Positions 1 to 13,130 are shown, numbered from the stretch's first letter. The stretch: 64,000 nt of DNA from Voacanga thouarsii (GCA_026120185.1 JANUWF010001622.1:1550001-1614000), one strand, 5' to 3'. Notes: a model not told the origin generated them from the letters alone. Translations and numbers: made by a program.

Positions 1-1128
1 TTGCCTGATCACCATTCAGATTGATCTATCATTAACTAGGAAAATTCAAAAGATGACTAAGTTAATTAGGACAGGTAATCAAATCACAAATTACATGTGA
101 AATAGAAATATTTTTGCATGGTTTGTGTGATCGTTATAATGCCATGTTCTTGAATGCGTTCCTTTGAATTGAATTCAATATAGAAATATAGTTGGGTTAT
201 TTAGAGAAATAGAATTAATATACCTTGAAAAAGGATATTGATTAATTCTGACATTGATTAACTGACAATGTACACTCTAGAATAACGAATCACGTTGGTA
301 ATATAAGAGTTAATCTAGTGAAATCATGTGCCTTAGCTCATCTCATTACAATATTTATCTGGAAAGAAGTGCTAGTTTAATTTCAATTTAATTCTCAAAA
401 CAACAATCATTAGAATCTTTGTTTTCTTTTAATTCAAGTTAGAATTAATTTCATTGACAGGAGTTTTAATTTCTAATCTTTGTGGAATGACCTTGTTATT
501 ATAAACGAGACCTAGAACACTTGCTAGTGCTCCGAATAGGTTATCAATCTTGTTGGACTTTTCTCAAAGTGTGGAATACAAACTTGAACCTCAAATAAGA
601 GTGTAAGTTCCTCTACAAGGAATATATCCCCTAATAATATAATCTAGTTCAATATATTTGAATCAATTATATGTTTAAATAGAACTTTTTTTTTTCTATT
701 GTGGATAGTTTTGTGTTGGATATCTTTCTAACTAATGGGCGGCTTGTGGATAGGAAAACAGTAAACAAAATTCCTTTTATGATACCTAAGGTAAGTCACA
801 CTTTATAGATCAATTTGATTTTTGTCTTATATTATAGCACGATAGGACTGCACCTATTTAGAGGTAAATTTACGAATACTTTCCGCAGCAAACAAATGGG
901 GAAGATTGTGGATGCTATTTCCTATATTACGCATATTTTTTTATGAAAAATACCCTACCAATTTTCAGTATCTATGAAGGTTACCCCTATTTTGTAGGTC
1001 CTTCACTCTGTTATATGTGTGCATATGTGGTTTGTATAGGACTTGCTGTGTTATTGGCCATGTAAGAGCACTTGGTTTATATAGTTTTTTTTTTATTTTA
1101 ATTACATGATTTCCTATATATAATGCAG
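1..1128. other. 5-prime non-coding part of MULE-1, no gene seen
   Basis: AT-rich sequence without a convincing reading frame or recognisable protein homology. It ends in a good 3-prime splice acceptor (pyrimidine-rich tract then tgcag) directly before the first recognisable transposase codons at 1129. An upstream exon or leader of the transposase gene may therefore lie here. The left terminal inverted repeat of the element is not in the window. Confidence 0.5.
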
Positions 1129-4100
1129 ATGAAAGAGGATTGGTTTATTGAAGACAACTTAAATAAATTTAAAAATAGATTAAATTTTGCAATTAAAGGT
1201 GATCGGTTGGAGAATGATGTTTCATCTACATCTAGACTGGAGTTTAATGGGGGAAATCAGAGTAAGTTGATGGATGTACAAGCAGCAATCTTTGATCAAA
1301 TAGAGAATCTACTACAGGCTGAAAAAGATGAAATTGAGATTAAGGTTGCGCTTCCAGAGGAGATTATTTCTTCTGCAGTTTTTGTTGTGTGCAATGATGA
1401 GCTGCCACTAACTCAAAAAGCTACTAATGGGTTTGAAGCTAATGTAGTTGACGGCTTAAAAGAGTAGGTCCAATCTGTCCATTCCCAGAAGGCTAAAGAG
1501 AGTGCTGAATTCTCAAAATCAGACTCAAAATCTATTTACAACATAACAATGGATGAAGAAGATGGTACTAATAGTGATTGGGCTATCTCTAATGACGACG
1601 TTGACTCTAATGATAACAAGAATATTCCTTGTAGAGAGGGGGGTTATTTTGAGGACTCGGATTACCCTTTATCAGATAATGACGAAGGCTTGTTTAATGT
1701 GGTTATATATCAAAGTCTTGAAGATGCTTATGCTCACATTGAGAATGAAATAACAAAAATGACCATTCTATATACCAAAGTCGAGGTATCTGTCAATGAG
1801 GAAGCTAACACAGCGGTAGAAAATGATGGTCAAGGAGATGAGTATTTGATAGAAATCGCAAATAAAATAATGTGCGATGATGAGTAGGGTGGAACCGTGG
1901 GTATGAAAAGAAAAAGAGGGGGTGTTAAAGGTCCATGGAGAACATGGATGTATATTCAAGATTTTTATAAAATTGAGACAGAATATGCAAATGAAACACC
2001 TAAAATATGCATGCCAAATGAAGACAGTGTGCAAGATACAATCAATGATTATTTTAATGGTTTAAGAAATAGTGATGATGATCATACATATAGCAAAATG
2101 CGTAAAAACATGAGATTTAATAAGGATAGGGATGGAGAGAATCCAAAATTTGTGGTGGGCATGAGATTTAAGACCAAAGATGACTTAAAGACTGCAATTA
2201 TAAACCATGGAATCAAGCATGGAAGAGATGCTTTTTTCAAGAAAAATGACAAAGTAAGAGTTATGGCCCATTGTATAGGACTTAATTGCAAGTGGACTGT
2301 CTATGGGAATAGGGTGAATGATACCCCTTCATTTGAGATACAAACACTACAAGAGAAATATGACAGTTCTAGAAACTTGCACCATAGATTAGCAAATGCA
2401 AAATATCTGGTAGCTAGGTATATTGATGATTTTAGGTCTGCAAATGTGGTCAAGGTGGTCAAGATGATTTTTAAATTTGCAGACAACTTAAATGAATTTC
2501 AAGATAGAGTACACAGGGATCTAATTGTGAAAATTTCACAATGGAAAGTTTACATAATAAGGGTAGAGGCAAAGATATTGATTGAAAAGAAATACAAAGA
2601 TTAATACAACCTACTGTGGAATTATTGTGGGGAGCTTAGGAGAAGCAATCCCGGGACAACCATTTACATTGATATAGTTGAGAATGAGGTTGCTGGTGAA
2701 GGGATTTTCAAAAGAATATACATGTGCCTTAATGCAGTCAGGAAGGAATTCAAAGCTAGATGTAGAAAAGTCCTTAGTTTAAATGGAACATTTTTAAATG
2801 GGCTACATCCCGGAGTTTTACTTACAACAGTTGGTGTTGATGCTAATAATAGAGTATATCCAGTGGCTTATGCAGTAGTTAAGGCTAAAAATAAGTTTAC
2901 ATAGAAGTGATTTATTAAAGGCTTGATTGAAGTCCTTGGAATATACAATTCCAAAATTGGGTTTTCATGTCCGACAGACAGAAGGTAAAGTTCTTGTTCT
3001 GTATTTTTAGAACACTAAGAATTACTTATTAATTCTATTTTTAAAATACTGAGGGTTACTTACATTATTTGGTTGTTGTTGTGTATAGGGTTTAATTCAA
3101 GTTGTACAAAATTTGCTGCTTGGAATTGAACACTGACATTGTGTCTGCCACCTGCATTGCAATTTCTAGAAATCACATCCAAATATGATATTCTACTAAA
3201 TAATCATTGTAAAACCTTTAATATGCACCTTCTAGAAGTAAGATGTAAACCAATCCTGGTTTTACTAGAAAGAATAAGGTTGTACATCATGAAAAGGCAA
3301 CAAAAGTACAGGCAATGGATTTCAAGGTAAACAGGAAAAATTTGCCCAACAATTGCTAAGAGATTGGAAATATTGAAGGAAGAATCATCACAATGTACCA
3401 CAACCTATGCTGGAAGCACCAATTTCCAAGTAATACAAGTGTCAGATTTAGAACAATTTGCAGTAGATGTAGGATTGAGAACTTGCACTTGTAGAAAATG
3501 GGACATTTCAGGCATCCATTATAAGACTAGTATGGCTGCATTAGGGTATCAAGAAGACAACCTTGAGGACTTTGTGGATCAATGTTACAATATTGAGGCT
3601 TATCGAAGGGCTTGTGCACCAATTGTTTGCTCAACAAATGGGCCTAATAATTGGTCTATTTCTAGTAGAAAGTCACTGCAACCACCTAAATTTATAAGGT
3701 TGCTTGGAAGGCCCAAGACAAAAAGGAGGCTAGAGATTGGGGGGGGGGAATGGAAAAAGCTAGAAAATGGAGCTGAAAGAATGACTAGGAGTGGATTTAC
3801 CATTAACAAGTGTAGGAAATATGGGAACTCTGGCTATAATGCCAAAAAAAGCCCAACTCTTTCATTTTCTTCAACTATTGATGAAATGAAAATGGCACAT
3901 AATTTGAACAAATGCGACAACTGTGGTCAACTTGCCATAATAAAAGAAAATGTCAAGTTAAGTTGCCAGAAAACTCAACCAACTCTACTATGACCCAACA
4001 GGAACAACTATACGATGTTGGTAGGACTGGTCAATTCCATGATGGTATTTGTGAGATTGGTTAGCCTCCAATCTACTAAAAATCCAATTCTTACATAAGC

Positions 4101-4412
4101 CCACTCAACCCAAGCAAATGATGGTTCCAAGAAGTGTGCAACATCAAGTGACCCTCATGAAATCAACCAACTACTGTTGGTCCAATTAATCAGTCAAATG
4201 AAGATATTATTATACATACACCATCTAAAGCGGTATTTTGTGATGATATTATTTTGTTATGTTATCATGATAGGCTTTGTTCAATATTCAATTTTTGTTG
4301 ATTAAGACTTGGTTTGTGCTATATAGACTTCCAAGAGGAAGGTGAAGAAGCCCACAAGATGTAGCTAGTGCGAAGAAGTTAGGTATAACAGGGCTAAGTG
4401 CCCATATCTAGG
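1129..4412 (+). pseudogene. MULE-1 mudrA-like transposase, degenerate
   Basis: Remnant of a Mutator-like transposase, which in intact elements binds the terminal inverted repeats in the nucleus and cuts and pastes the element. In order: an acidic N-terminal part (1129-1890); a MuDR N-terminal DNA-binding-like segment (about 2150-2320, with FKTKDDLKTAI and CKWTVYG); the MULE catalytic domain (about 2720-2900, with LNGTFLNG and GVDANNRVYPVAYAVV); a SWIM-type zinc finger near 3480-3530 (CTCRKW); and knuckle-like Cys clusters near 3800-3970 and 4350-4405. Stop codons at about 1467, 1887, 2604 and 2904, plus frame changes, show it is dead. The same domain order is seen in the second MULE at 48031-51477. 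Exon-intron structure was not resolved; an intron is likely around 2985-3090. Confidence 0.85.
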
Positions 4413-5275
4413 TTAATATTTACACCCCAAGATAAGCATGCTGGATTGCAGAACAAGGAAGTTAGCTTGGCAAGCTGAATGCTATTTGAAGTTTATCATT
4501 TTTTGTTAGTAGTAATTGAAGTATATAGCCAAATGGTCTAAGATTGTGAACATTTTTTTATAGCTTTTGTAAATTTACAAAGGAAGCAATTGTGTGGGCT
4601 GCACCTTTTCATATGCTTCTTTTGTAAATTTATTATGTTGTTCCTAGCAGGAACTTAGAAGATATTTATTTACCTCTGGTCAATGAATGTTTTGCCAGGA
4701 TGTTCTATTCTTATTTTGTTTTGTTAAGACTAAGGATGTTGCTCAATTATTTCATGGTAGTGAAAATGAGCAGCTGAAGTTGATACTACGCTATACCATG
4801 CCATTTAGAGTTCTTTTTGTTCATTAATGTTTTTTCAGTGGATGTATCCCTTTCTACTTCTCTCTTTTCCCAACAAACCTTACAATCCTCATAGTATGCT
4901 GTCGTTATATGGCATTTTGTAAGCCTACAATCTCTATATAAATACGTTGAGCTTCAGTGGAAAATCTATCTTCCACAATGAGGTCAAACAAGGAGATTTT
5001 GTTTTTTTATGATGAAAAACTTCCCATGCAGACTTAAGGGAGAAATCACCATAATTTTTTGCAAGACATTTGGATTAAACAATGGCTGAATAAAATTAAC
5101 TTTCTAGAAGCTATTTTGAATACATCATTACAATGTACCACACCATCCGGATAAATATCATTAGAATTGCCATACCATTACAAAATAAATAAAAAGTCTA
5201 CATTTTAAGATCAGAATTTAAATCTCTATTCTTCAAACTAGCAGAGCTACTGAAATGAAGATGTATTTAGTTTCT
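4413..5275. other. Spacer between convergent MULE-1 genes
   Basis: Non-coding AT-rich spacer of about 0.86 kb between the end of the transposase remnant and the stop of the convergent GRF gene. It probably holds the 3-prime untranslated regions of both. No further coding signal seen. The equivalent spacer in MULE-2 is about 0.83 kb. Confidence 0.5.
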
Positions 5276-5742
5276 TCAAAACCACAGAAAAATTATCACG
5301 AACCAAGACAGAATTATGGCAACACAAAAGGCTAGCTTTTTCCTTTGAAATGAAGTCCTCTCTGCTTCCATTTTCTTTATCCTATTCAATAGACCAAGTA
5401 TGATCTGCTTCAATCTTTCGCAAATAGAAGGGTCAACCCACCGAAACAATCGATATTTTGTACCACCATGAAAAAGTAAAAAAAAAAAATCTACAAAATG
5501 ATTTCAGATTTAAAATCACCACCACTGCATATAGTACTTAAACTCACCATCTTGTTTTTATATGCCACAAATCTCATTCCTAGATTCTTAATGGTCCATG
5601 ATGTCCGAATAATAGTTCCAAACCCACATACACATTTAGTTGGTGGATTGTCAGATAATTTGGACTTCACTTCCTTGCACCATAAATTCGAATTGTAAGA
5701 TGCTTGGTCTTCTACTTCTTCTTCAAATACTTCTGGCATCAT
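5276..5742 (-). pseudogene. MULE-1 convergent GRF zinc-finger / coiled-coil / membrane-anchor gene, degenerate
   Basis: Read on the minus strand, the first part (5742 to about 5545) has an acidic start and then a GRF-type zinc-finger signature: C-V-C-G, a TSWT motif, then N-x-G-x-R-F. The third Cys after RF is replaced. A possible GTGAGT donor follows. The second part (about 5470-5276) has the typical continuation FRWVDP, then a Leu/Arg/Glu-rich coiled coil (LLNRIKKMEAER) and a C-terminal hydrophobic helix rich in I, L, W and F, ending at TGA 5278-5276. GRF fingers bind single-stranded nucleic acid in several proteins. The acceptor of the presumed intron is unclear and a zinc ligand is missing, so this copy is probably dead. 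It faces the transposase, as does its intact counterpart at 52303-52699. Confidence 0.65.
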
Positions 5743-5920
5743 TTGATTCTGGCTTTGATTTCCTCATTTTGCCATTTCTAGGATTATAATTTGCAGAAGG
5801 AAAGTTCGATATTAGGGATGAGAAGAGAATGAGAAGAAAAAGGGATGAGGAAAAGCTTGATGTTGGGTATGAGAAGAGAATTGGGTTGCTATTTTAACAC
5901 TTAAAAAAAAAAATGTGAAC

Positions 5921-6117
5921 AGTAAAATGACATATTTGCCTTTCGAGAAATAATTAATGCCAGAATTGATGACCGTAGTTGACTGGCAAAAAATTGATCG
6001 GAAGGACTATATTTGCTAAAATAAAAAAGATAGGGGACCTAAAAAGTTGAAAACAAAGAAGAAGGACCAATGTTACAAAAAATAAAAAGTTCAGGGACTA
6101 AATTTAACAATTTGCCA
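5921..6117. repeat. Right terminal inverted repeat of MULE-1
   Basis: The sequence has repeated ggtcc/agtcc blocks separated by A/T tracts, ending in gggactaaatttaacaattt. Its reverse complement has the same arrangement as the MULE-2 ends (45788 onward) and the Pack-MULE ends at 29549 and 30901. The partner repeat lies left of the window, so the assignment rests on the shared architecture and on the position outside both MULE-1 genes. Confidence 0.55.
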
Positions 6118-6448
6118 ATTGTAAATAATAGTTGTGTTATTATAAGTTTATATGTAGATGACATACTTATATTAGTACTAGTTTGAAAGTTGTAAATAGT
6201 ACTAAATTTGTTTTTAACCTCTAGTTTTGATATGAAAGATGTAGGTGAAATTGAAATAATACTGGATGTTAGAGTTACAAGGAGAGGCAACTGTGTTATG
6301 TTGTGATAAGAATATTATGTTGAGAAATTTCTTAAGAAGTTTGATGCATCTAATAAATTTCACAAGACCAGACATTGCATATGTTATATGTAGGTTGAGT
6401 AGATATACTCATAATCCAGTTCATGATTGTTTATCTCCTAATATCTAA
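6118..6448 (+). mobile_element. Ty1/copia reverse-transcriptase remnant
   Basis: Closely matches the RT-to-RNase H region of Copia-1 (26400-26830), including the codons of the Y-V-D-D catalytic motif and SRPDIAY-like block near the end. About 100 bp present in Copia-1 (around 26640-26740) is missing and reading frames are broken. It starts directly at the end of the MULE-1 inverted repeat, so MULE-1 probably inserted into this older copia copy. The rest of the copia copy would then be left of the window. Confidence 0.8.
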
Positions 6449-6738
6449 CCATCTCCCCTCTAAACAAATTAACAACTAAAATTCACAGAATTTTCATTTC
6501 GGGTTGGAAAATCTAGGGCTTTCTTCCTACCCGTTTGAAACTTTCATATAATTATGGTGTGCAATTGATAATAAGAATAAGAAATCGTCTTTTAAACAAA
6601 TAGATGTGAGATTAACTTTTTAAAAACTCTAAATAACAAACACATCCTTTTAATTTAACTTGTTCCCCCATAACTACGAGACTTATGGACTACATTGTGG
6701 GCCACTCAAAGGAATAGGTCATAATATGTGCCATTCAA
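6449..6738. other. Intergenic DNA left of the gypsy element
   Basis: AT-rich with no gene seen. The last five bases (6734-6738, ttcaa) pair with 19213-19217 (ctcaa) as a one-mismatch target-site duplication of the gypsy element. Confidence 0.5.
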
Positions 6739-9700
6739 TGTAACACCCCACTACCTACGTACCCAAAAATAGTGGAGATGTCGCCCCATCCAAAGGATTA
6801 AGGGTCTTTATAACGAGGTACAAAAGAAAAATAACTAAAATAAAATAAACCGATAATTTTATTACATCCAAAACCCAAACTTATACAAGTTTGAAACTTA
6901 AAACTAACAATCGTCTCTAAAAAAAACACAAAATTAAAACAAAATAAAATATACTTCTAACTCTTATTCATCCAGCCTACTCAATAAAAGAACTCCACTA
7001 AATCATGATATAAAATAGTATAAGATTGACATCTCAATAAGTCACGTGTGTGCGAATGTCACATTAAATATTTCGTATATGAAGGTATATCAAAACTATC
7101 AAAATATGTTTGCAAGTCAATTTTCGTCAATAAACAGCCATTGAGTGGAGCAATGCTCATCATATTCAAAATAGTTCTCAATAAATCATCTACTCATTAA
7201 TATCATAGATTCATAAAGTAGGGATTAATAATGATTCAATAATAATATCAAAGTTCATATCATGATTACCATCATAATAGAGTCCCAATGTAACCGTTCA
7301 ACACTGGGTAGTGGGTGATTTGCCTACTAAGGTGAGATACTCCTCCATCTTTACACCCAACACATCGGTTGTCTAATGTGAATAAATAAAGTCCACATGG
7401 ACCAATATACTAGATCGAATTGGCCTGACTAAATTGTACTGTCATTTCTTTAAGCAGAGTTCCTCTTCTGAAGGTGGCCGCCTGCCAAAATATTTACTCT
7501 AACTTTCCAAGACTAGTATCACTAGCCTACCCCCACTGAATACTCAACACTCACCATTTACATGCAGAATCATTTTTCTTGTTTTCATAATTATTATAAC
7601 TTTGTCTTTGCAAAATGTGGTTTTCACTTCAAGTTTTTCAAAACGTTTTAGTCATATAGAAAATGAAATCATTTTCAGTTAAAAGTTGAGATTTGACAAA
7701 ATTGTTTAGAGATTAAAATATCCACGTTCTCAATACAAGTATCAAAGTATCACCATAACATTTCATCATGTTTCAATCAATATTTCAATCAACATGTCAA
7801 TCATCATATTGACACTATTTCAATATCAATGTACAAAAAACTTGCAAACACGTACGATTTAACAAAATAGTTATGCAGGGACTTACTTAAATATTTTCAG
7901 TTAATCAACCAAAGCAGTGCTTGTTCTCACTTCCACTTCCTTTCTTATCTAGAATCAATGATTCTATAATTAGAATCTAAATATTTATCCACTATAATCA
8001 TGCATCATGAATCCCTATGATATTATTAATCACCTAAATCATCCATGTTATCTAGATGAATTAATTCATTAAACCATCTCTATAGCTTTCTCTTGTTATG
8101 ATCTCATCATTATGCATGCATATAATCAAATCATCTACCTAATTACTTCCATAATCAACTACCATCAATTCCATATATTAACCATAATTGCATCAAAAGA
8201 TCTCATCTTTCATCAACATGCATTAAATCTAGGTCATCATAGCAATATTTAACCATGATTTACTCCAAATACACCTAGTTCACAATATTGCACTATCAAA
8301 CCTTATCAATTCTATCTATTCATGCTTTTCATGCAAGACTTCATGAATAATAGCAGTACTATAAAGTTAACTTTATTTAAATCAGCAAATTTAAGTCTCA
8401 AATATCTCTTTGACGGCACAACAAAAGCAAAGGTGACGCTTTTGGTGCTTGATTGAGCTTACTTTGGAAAGAAGAGTTGATTGGTTACTCTTGGGCCTTT
8501 GTTCGAAAATCTCCAATAATAGGGGAGAAAAATTAGCCCCATTATGACCGAGATTTAGGAGAAAAAGAAGAGTAGAATCGAAGGAGAGTTGATGAAGGTT
8601 GAAGAGGAGCTTACTTTGTTCTTGGATTTCAGTTTTGGTGAAGTTTGGTGTTGTGATGGCCGAAATATTGGAGAGGGTTGGTGGCTAGAATTTTATGTAG
8701 TAGGAAGTTTTTAGGGTGTGATTGAAGGTTGGTTTGATAAAGGAAATAGGTTAGGGTTGGGTGTTTTAGTGTTTGGAAGAGTTGCACTTTTTTTTTGGAC
8801 TCTTGATCACAACAAGGGGAAAAAACAGCTTTTGGTTCTACTTGTTGTAGCTGATTTTGATCAGGTTTTGGATGGTTTTTGTGGCTGGTTTTTGGTTGCT
8901 AATATGTCCGAAATAATGAGGGAAAAGGAGGAAGAAAAAGGTTGCTTTTTCGGTTCTTGTATTGGCAAAAGGAAGAGAAGAAAAATGATGGCTTTTGTGT
9001 TGTTGTTTTTGGCTAAAACAAGAGAGAATTTTGAGAGCAATAGGGCTGGAATTTTCGTGTAGTTGTGTGTGCTCAAGGTGGCCGAAATTAGGGTAAAAGA
9101 TGAGAGGAAAATCTGGTTGTTTGCTTAGTTTAAAGAATTTTAATTGGTTAAGAGTACTTAGGGTAGATTTCTCCTATATTTTAGAGAGTTTGAATGGAAC
9201 TAAATGTCCATCAAGGTGGCGGCTAGGGCTTTTATTTTTCCAAAAATTTTAAGTAAAGAAAATATGTTATTAATTCAAGAAATAATTTAGTTAATACCTA
9301 ATTTATTTTAGACAAAAATAATTAATTAAAAGATAATCATATTTAGAGGTAAAACCTAGTTTATATGAGATAAAGTTGAATTTTTCTTTCTTCTTAATCC
9401 CTAACTTTCGAAAATAGCCTATTACTAAGAAATATTTATTTCAATTAAGAATTTAACATTATCTCTTTATTTTCAATTAAAACTCTTTAGAGAAAATTAA
9501 TTTGAAGAGACTTTTCTTTTATTTAAAATATTAACTAAAATATAGCTTCCAAGAAAAAGGCTTTTATATATATTATTTTCTTAATAAATCATTTGGATAA
9601 TAACTTTAGAAATTTCAAATGTTGAAATATTTTAAATCCCTAAAAGATTAGAATAAAATACTAATTATAAAATAATAGGAATTTAATTTACTTTAATTCT

Positions 9701-10179
9701 TTTTAGCAAAACCCCAAAATAATCAAATTCGTATATTTTAGGAAGTGGGAAATTAAGGTGACGGCAGCCCTATGGACTTCGGACAAGAGGAGAAAAAATA
9801 GGGGAAAAAGAGTTTAATTAGAGATAAGAAGGAAAAGGTTTGTAAGAGTTGGGATTTAAACTCAAGTCACCAAAGAATACACACCAAGTTTTAACTACTA
9901 TTCCACAATAATTCTTATGTAATTATTCTTCAAATAGATTCCCATAAATCCAATTCAACTCACTTCATTATTATTTCATTAATTTCTACTCCATAAAACA
10001 AAAACTCTACCACCTCATATAACACAACTACTTCCAAATAAATAACTCCATGAAATATCAAACACATAAATCATATAGGCTTCATAAAAATAGCTCAAAT
10101 TTGTCACATACAATTTAAAATGCTTTGCTATGTATGACTTTCCCCGTGAACTAATAGTGGTTTGGATCGGGGTATTACA
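6739..10179 (-). repeat. 3-prime LTR of the gypsy element
   Basis: 3441 bp, aligned end to end with 15863-19212. It is the downstream LTR in element orientation because the polypurine tract borders it at 10180. Frames that look open inside it (for example 8718-9062) run antisense to the element and drift between the two LTRs. Confidence 0.92.
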
Positions 10180-10193
10180 TTCTCTCCCCCTTA
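10180..10193 (-). other. Polypurine tract of the gypsy element
   Basis: The minus strand reads AAGGGGGAGAGAA immediately before the LTR, the expected position and composition for the plus-strand DNA primer in reverse transcription. Confidence 0.85.
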
Positions 10194-10229
10194 AGAGAAT
10201 TTCGTACTGAAATTCAGGGTATTATATCT

Positions 10230-10460
10230 TCAGAGCAAATTTGGATATTTTCTCTTCACCCATTCTTCGGTTTCCCATATTGTATCATGAGTACCATGAC
10301 GATCCCACAAAATCTTCACTATAGGTATCTGTTAATTCCGTAACCTCTTGACTTTGCGATCTAAAACCTTAATTGGTTTTTCCACGTAGCTTAAATCTGG
10401 CTATAGAATTAATGGCTCTTCGTTCAATAAATACTTCAAATCAGGATTGTATTTCTTCAA
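10230..10460 (-). pseudogene. Gypsy pol C-terminus with chromodomain
   Basis: Minus-strand translation after the integrase tail reads through NEEPLIL, then PIKVLDRKVKRLRN, VKILWDRHG and TIWETEEWVKRKYP. This is the chromodomain pattern of Tekay-type chromoviruses, thought to guide integration towards particular chromatin. Two in-frame stops are present (one after EEPLIL, one after KRLRN). Confidence 0.8.
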
Positions 10461-11700
10461 CTAGGATACATGAAAAACATCATGGATTCCCATCAACCCT
10501 TCTAGTAACTCCAATCGATATGTTACAGGTCCAATCTTCTCGATCACCAGGAATGGTCTTATATATTTAGGACTCAATTTTTCTCCTTTAGAATGCTTCA
10601 GAATCCTTCTGCTAGGCGTTATCTTCAAAAAAGTCTGATCTCTCACTTGAAACTCCAATTCTCTTCTTCTGTTGTACGCATAACTTTTCTATCGATTTTA
10701 CGCGGCTTTCAGTCTTTCTCTTATCATCTTCACTTTATCTACCATCTCTTCAATATTCACCTCCACAGTCTTGCTAATTTGTCCATCTCTAGTACAACGG
10801 TACTTGACATTTCTGTCTATATAACACTTCATAAGGTGTCATTCCAATTGACGCCTGATGACTGTTATTGTATGCCAACTCAACATAGGATATACAATCT
10901 AACCACTTGTCTCCAAAGTCCAATGCGCATGCCCTAAGCATATCCTCTAATATCTGGATAACTCTTTCGGACTATCCATTAGTTTGCGGATGAGCAGAAA
11001 TACTAAGCTTTAGACTCGTTCTTTTTTACTCTTGAACCTTGGTCAAAACCTTGAAGTAAATTTAGGATCCCTGTCAGACACGATACTCGATGGTACACCA
11101 TGCAATCTAAGCACTTCCCGAATATAAGTCTTAGCCAGTTTCTCCATGAAATCCTTAACATTTACTGGAATAAAGTGAGTAGTCTTGGTCAATCTGTTAA
11201 CCACAACCCAAACGACATCCTTTAAAGTCTTCAACATAGATAGTCCAGTAACAAAATCCATCATCACATCCTGCCACTTCCACTCAGAAATAGGCAACGG
11301 TTGTAGTAATCCAGTTGCCTTCTTATGTTCTGCCTTTACTTTTTGACAAGTTAGACAAATAGAGACATATTGCGCCACATCCCTCTTCATCCCCAACCAC
11401 CAGTAGGCCTTCTTTAAATCTTGGTACATTTTCACTTCTTTAGGATGAATAGTATATTTGCTCCTGTGAGCCTCATCGATTATCTTTCTCATCAATACCT
11501 GATCATCCGGTACACATATCCGCTCCTGAAAAACGCTCCTGAAAATATAACATTCCAATTTCATCAGTTCGAAACTCCTTATTTCCTCTTTTGACTTCCT
11601 TCGCTTTAAAAGTCTGAAATTCTTGGTTGCTCCGCTGCACATCACCAATCTCTTGCCTTAGCTCAGGTTCCAAATTCAAGTTGCACAAGTTGATCTTTCC
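10461..11700 (-). pseudogene. Gypsy integrase
   Basis: Integrase inserts the cDNA copy into the chromosome. Visible on the minus strand: the HHCC zinc-binding end (H in DEAHRSKYTIHP, then CLTCQK), the first catalytic Asp in MMDFVTGL, and the second in SDRDPKF at about 11050. Then come frame breaks through 10660-11040, followed by the C-terminal part (10658-10461) with KLSPKYIRPF and LPEGL-like and HDVFHVS motifs. Frame breaks and a stop just after SRF make it non-functional. Confidence 0.85.
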
Positions 11701-11718
11701 TTCTCCTACTTATGTCTT

Positions 11719-13130
11719 TCACTTCAAGAGTTCTTGTACTATTTGGACTTCTTGCCCCCTCATACTAGCCATCCTTATCTTTCGACTTAGCGCATCAACT
11801 ATCACGTTAGTCTTCCATAGATGGTAGTTAATTGGACATTTATATTCTTCCAAAAACTCCATCCATCTTCTCTGCCTCAAATTCAAGTACTTTTGCGTGA
11901 AGATATACTTCAAATTCTTATGATCCGTAAAGACTTCATACTCTATTCTATATAAATAGTGTCGTCACTTCTTAAGGGCAAACACTATCACAGCTAACTC
12001 CAAGTCATGTGTTAGATGGTTAACCTCGTGCGGCTTCAACTTCCTCAAGGCATAAGCGATAACTTTCCTATCTTGTATCAACACTGCCCCTAGTCCTTCT
12101 TTAGAGGTGTCCGTGTACAAGGAATAGGGTTTACATTCCTTAGGTAAACTCAATACCGGTACAGTCATTAATCTTCTCTTAAACTCTTGAAAACTCTTTT
12201 CGCACTTATCGTTCCAGATATACGACATGTCTTTCTTAAGCAATCAAGTCATCAAGTAGCCAGAATAGAGAAGTTTTTGATAAATCGACGATAGTAACCA
12301 GCCAATCCAAGGAAAGTCCTAATCTCAGTTACACTCCCCGGTTGTTTCCAATTAGAGACAGCTTCAACTTTTACTGGATCTAACTTAATTCCATCTTTAG
12401 ATATCACGTGACCAAGAAATGCCACCGAATCTAACCAAAACTCACATTTGCTAAATTTAGCATAGAATTTATGCTCTCTCAACTTCTCCAGTACTAACTT
12501 CAAATTCTCGGCATGCTCCTCGAGACTTTTAGAATAGATCAAAATATCATCTATGAACAATGCTACAAACTTATCTAAATACGGTTGGAAAACTCGATGC
12601 ATAAGATTCATGAAGACGGCAGGTGCATTGGTTATTCCAAATGGCATCACCACGAATTCGTAATGCCTATATCTAGTGTTGAAGGCTATTTTGGGTATGT
12701 TCTCCTCCTTAATCCATATTTGATAATAACCTTGCCAAAAATCCAACTTAGAAAAGTAACAAAAACCTTACAACTGATCAAATAACTCATCAATTAGAGG
12801 AAATGAGTACTTGTTCTTGATTGTGAGGTTGTACCCTTTATAGTCTATATGCAACATTAGCGTCCCATCCTTCTTCTTCACAAATAACATCGGGGCTCCC
12901 CAATGTGATGTACTTGATCTTATATATTCTTGCTTAACCAATTCCTCCAATTGTTCCTTCAATTTCCTTAATTCCACAGGCGCCATCTGATAGGAAGTCT
13001 TCGATACCGACTCAACTCCAGGGATTAGATCTATGGTGAACTCGACTTCCCGTGGAGGTGGAAGAGAAGTGAGTTCAATTGGGAATACATCTGCAAGTCT
13101 TTCACCACATCGGTGCTCTCCAATGTGCAT
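11719..13130 (-). pseudogene. Gypsy reverse transcriptase and RNase H
   Basis: The minus strand shows the RT domain from about 13130 ([19 protein letters not shown], then [13 protein letters not shown]), a frame break near 12750-12768, then [23 protein letters not shown] and the catalytic [10 protein letters not shown] block (about 12555-12525). RNase H follows at 12190-11965 ([15 protein letters not shown], then [13 protein letters not shown]) and 11913-11719. It copies the element RNA into DNA in intact relatives. Breaks at about 12250 and 11965 disrupt it. Confidence 0.9.

Noticed and set aside
8718..9062. Open frame of 114 codons in the left gypsy LTR, with a partner at 17816-18142
   Set aside because: It runs antisense to the element, differs in length and by indels between the two LTRs, and has low-complexity Lys/Arg/Glu and Leu/Phe runs. 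Its presence in both LTRs only reflects LTR duplication.
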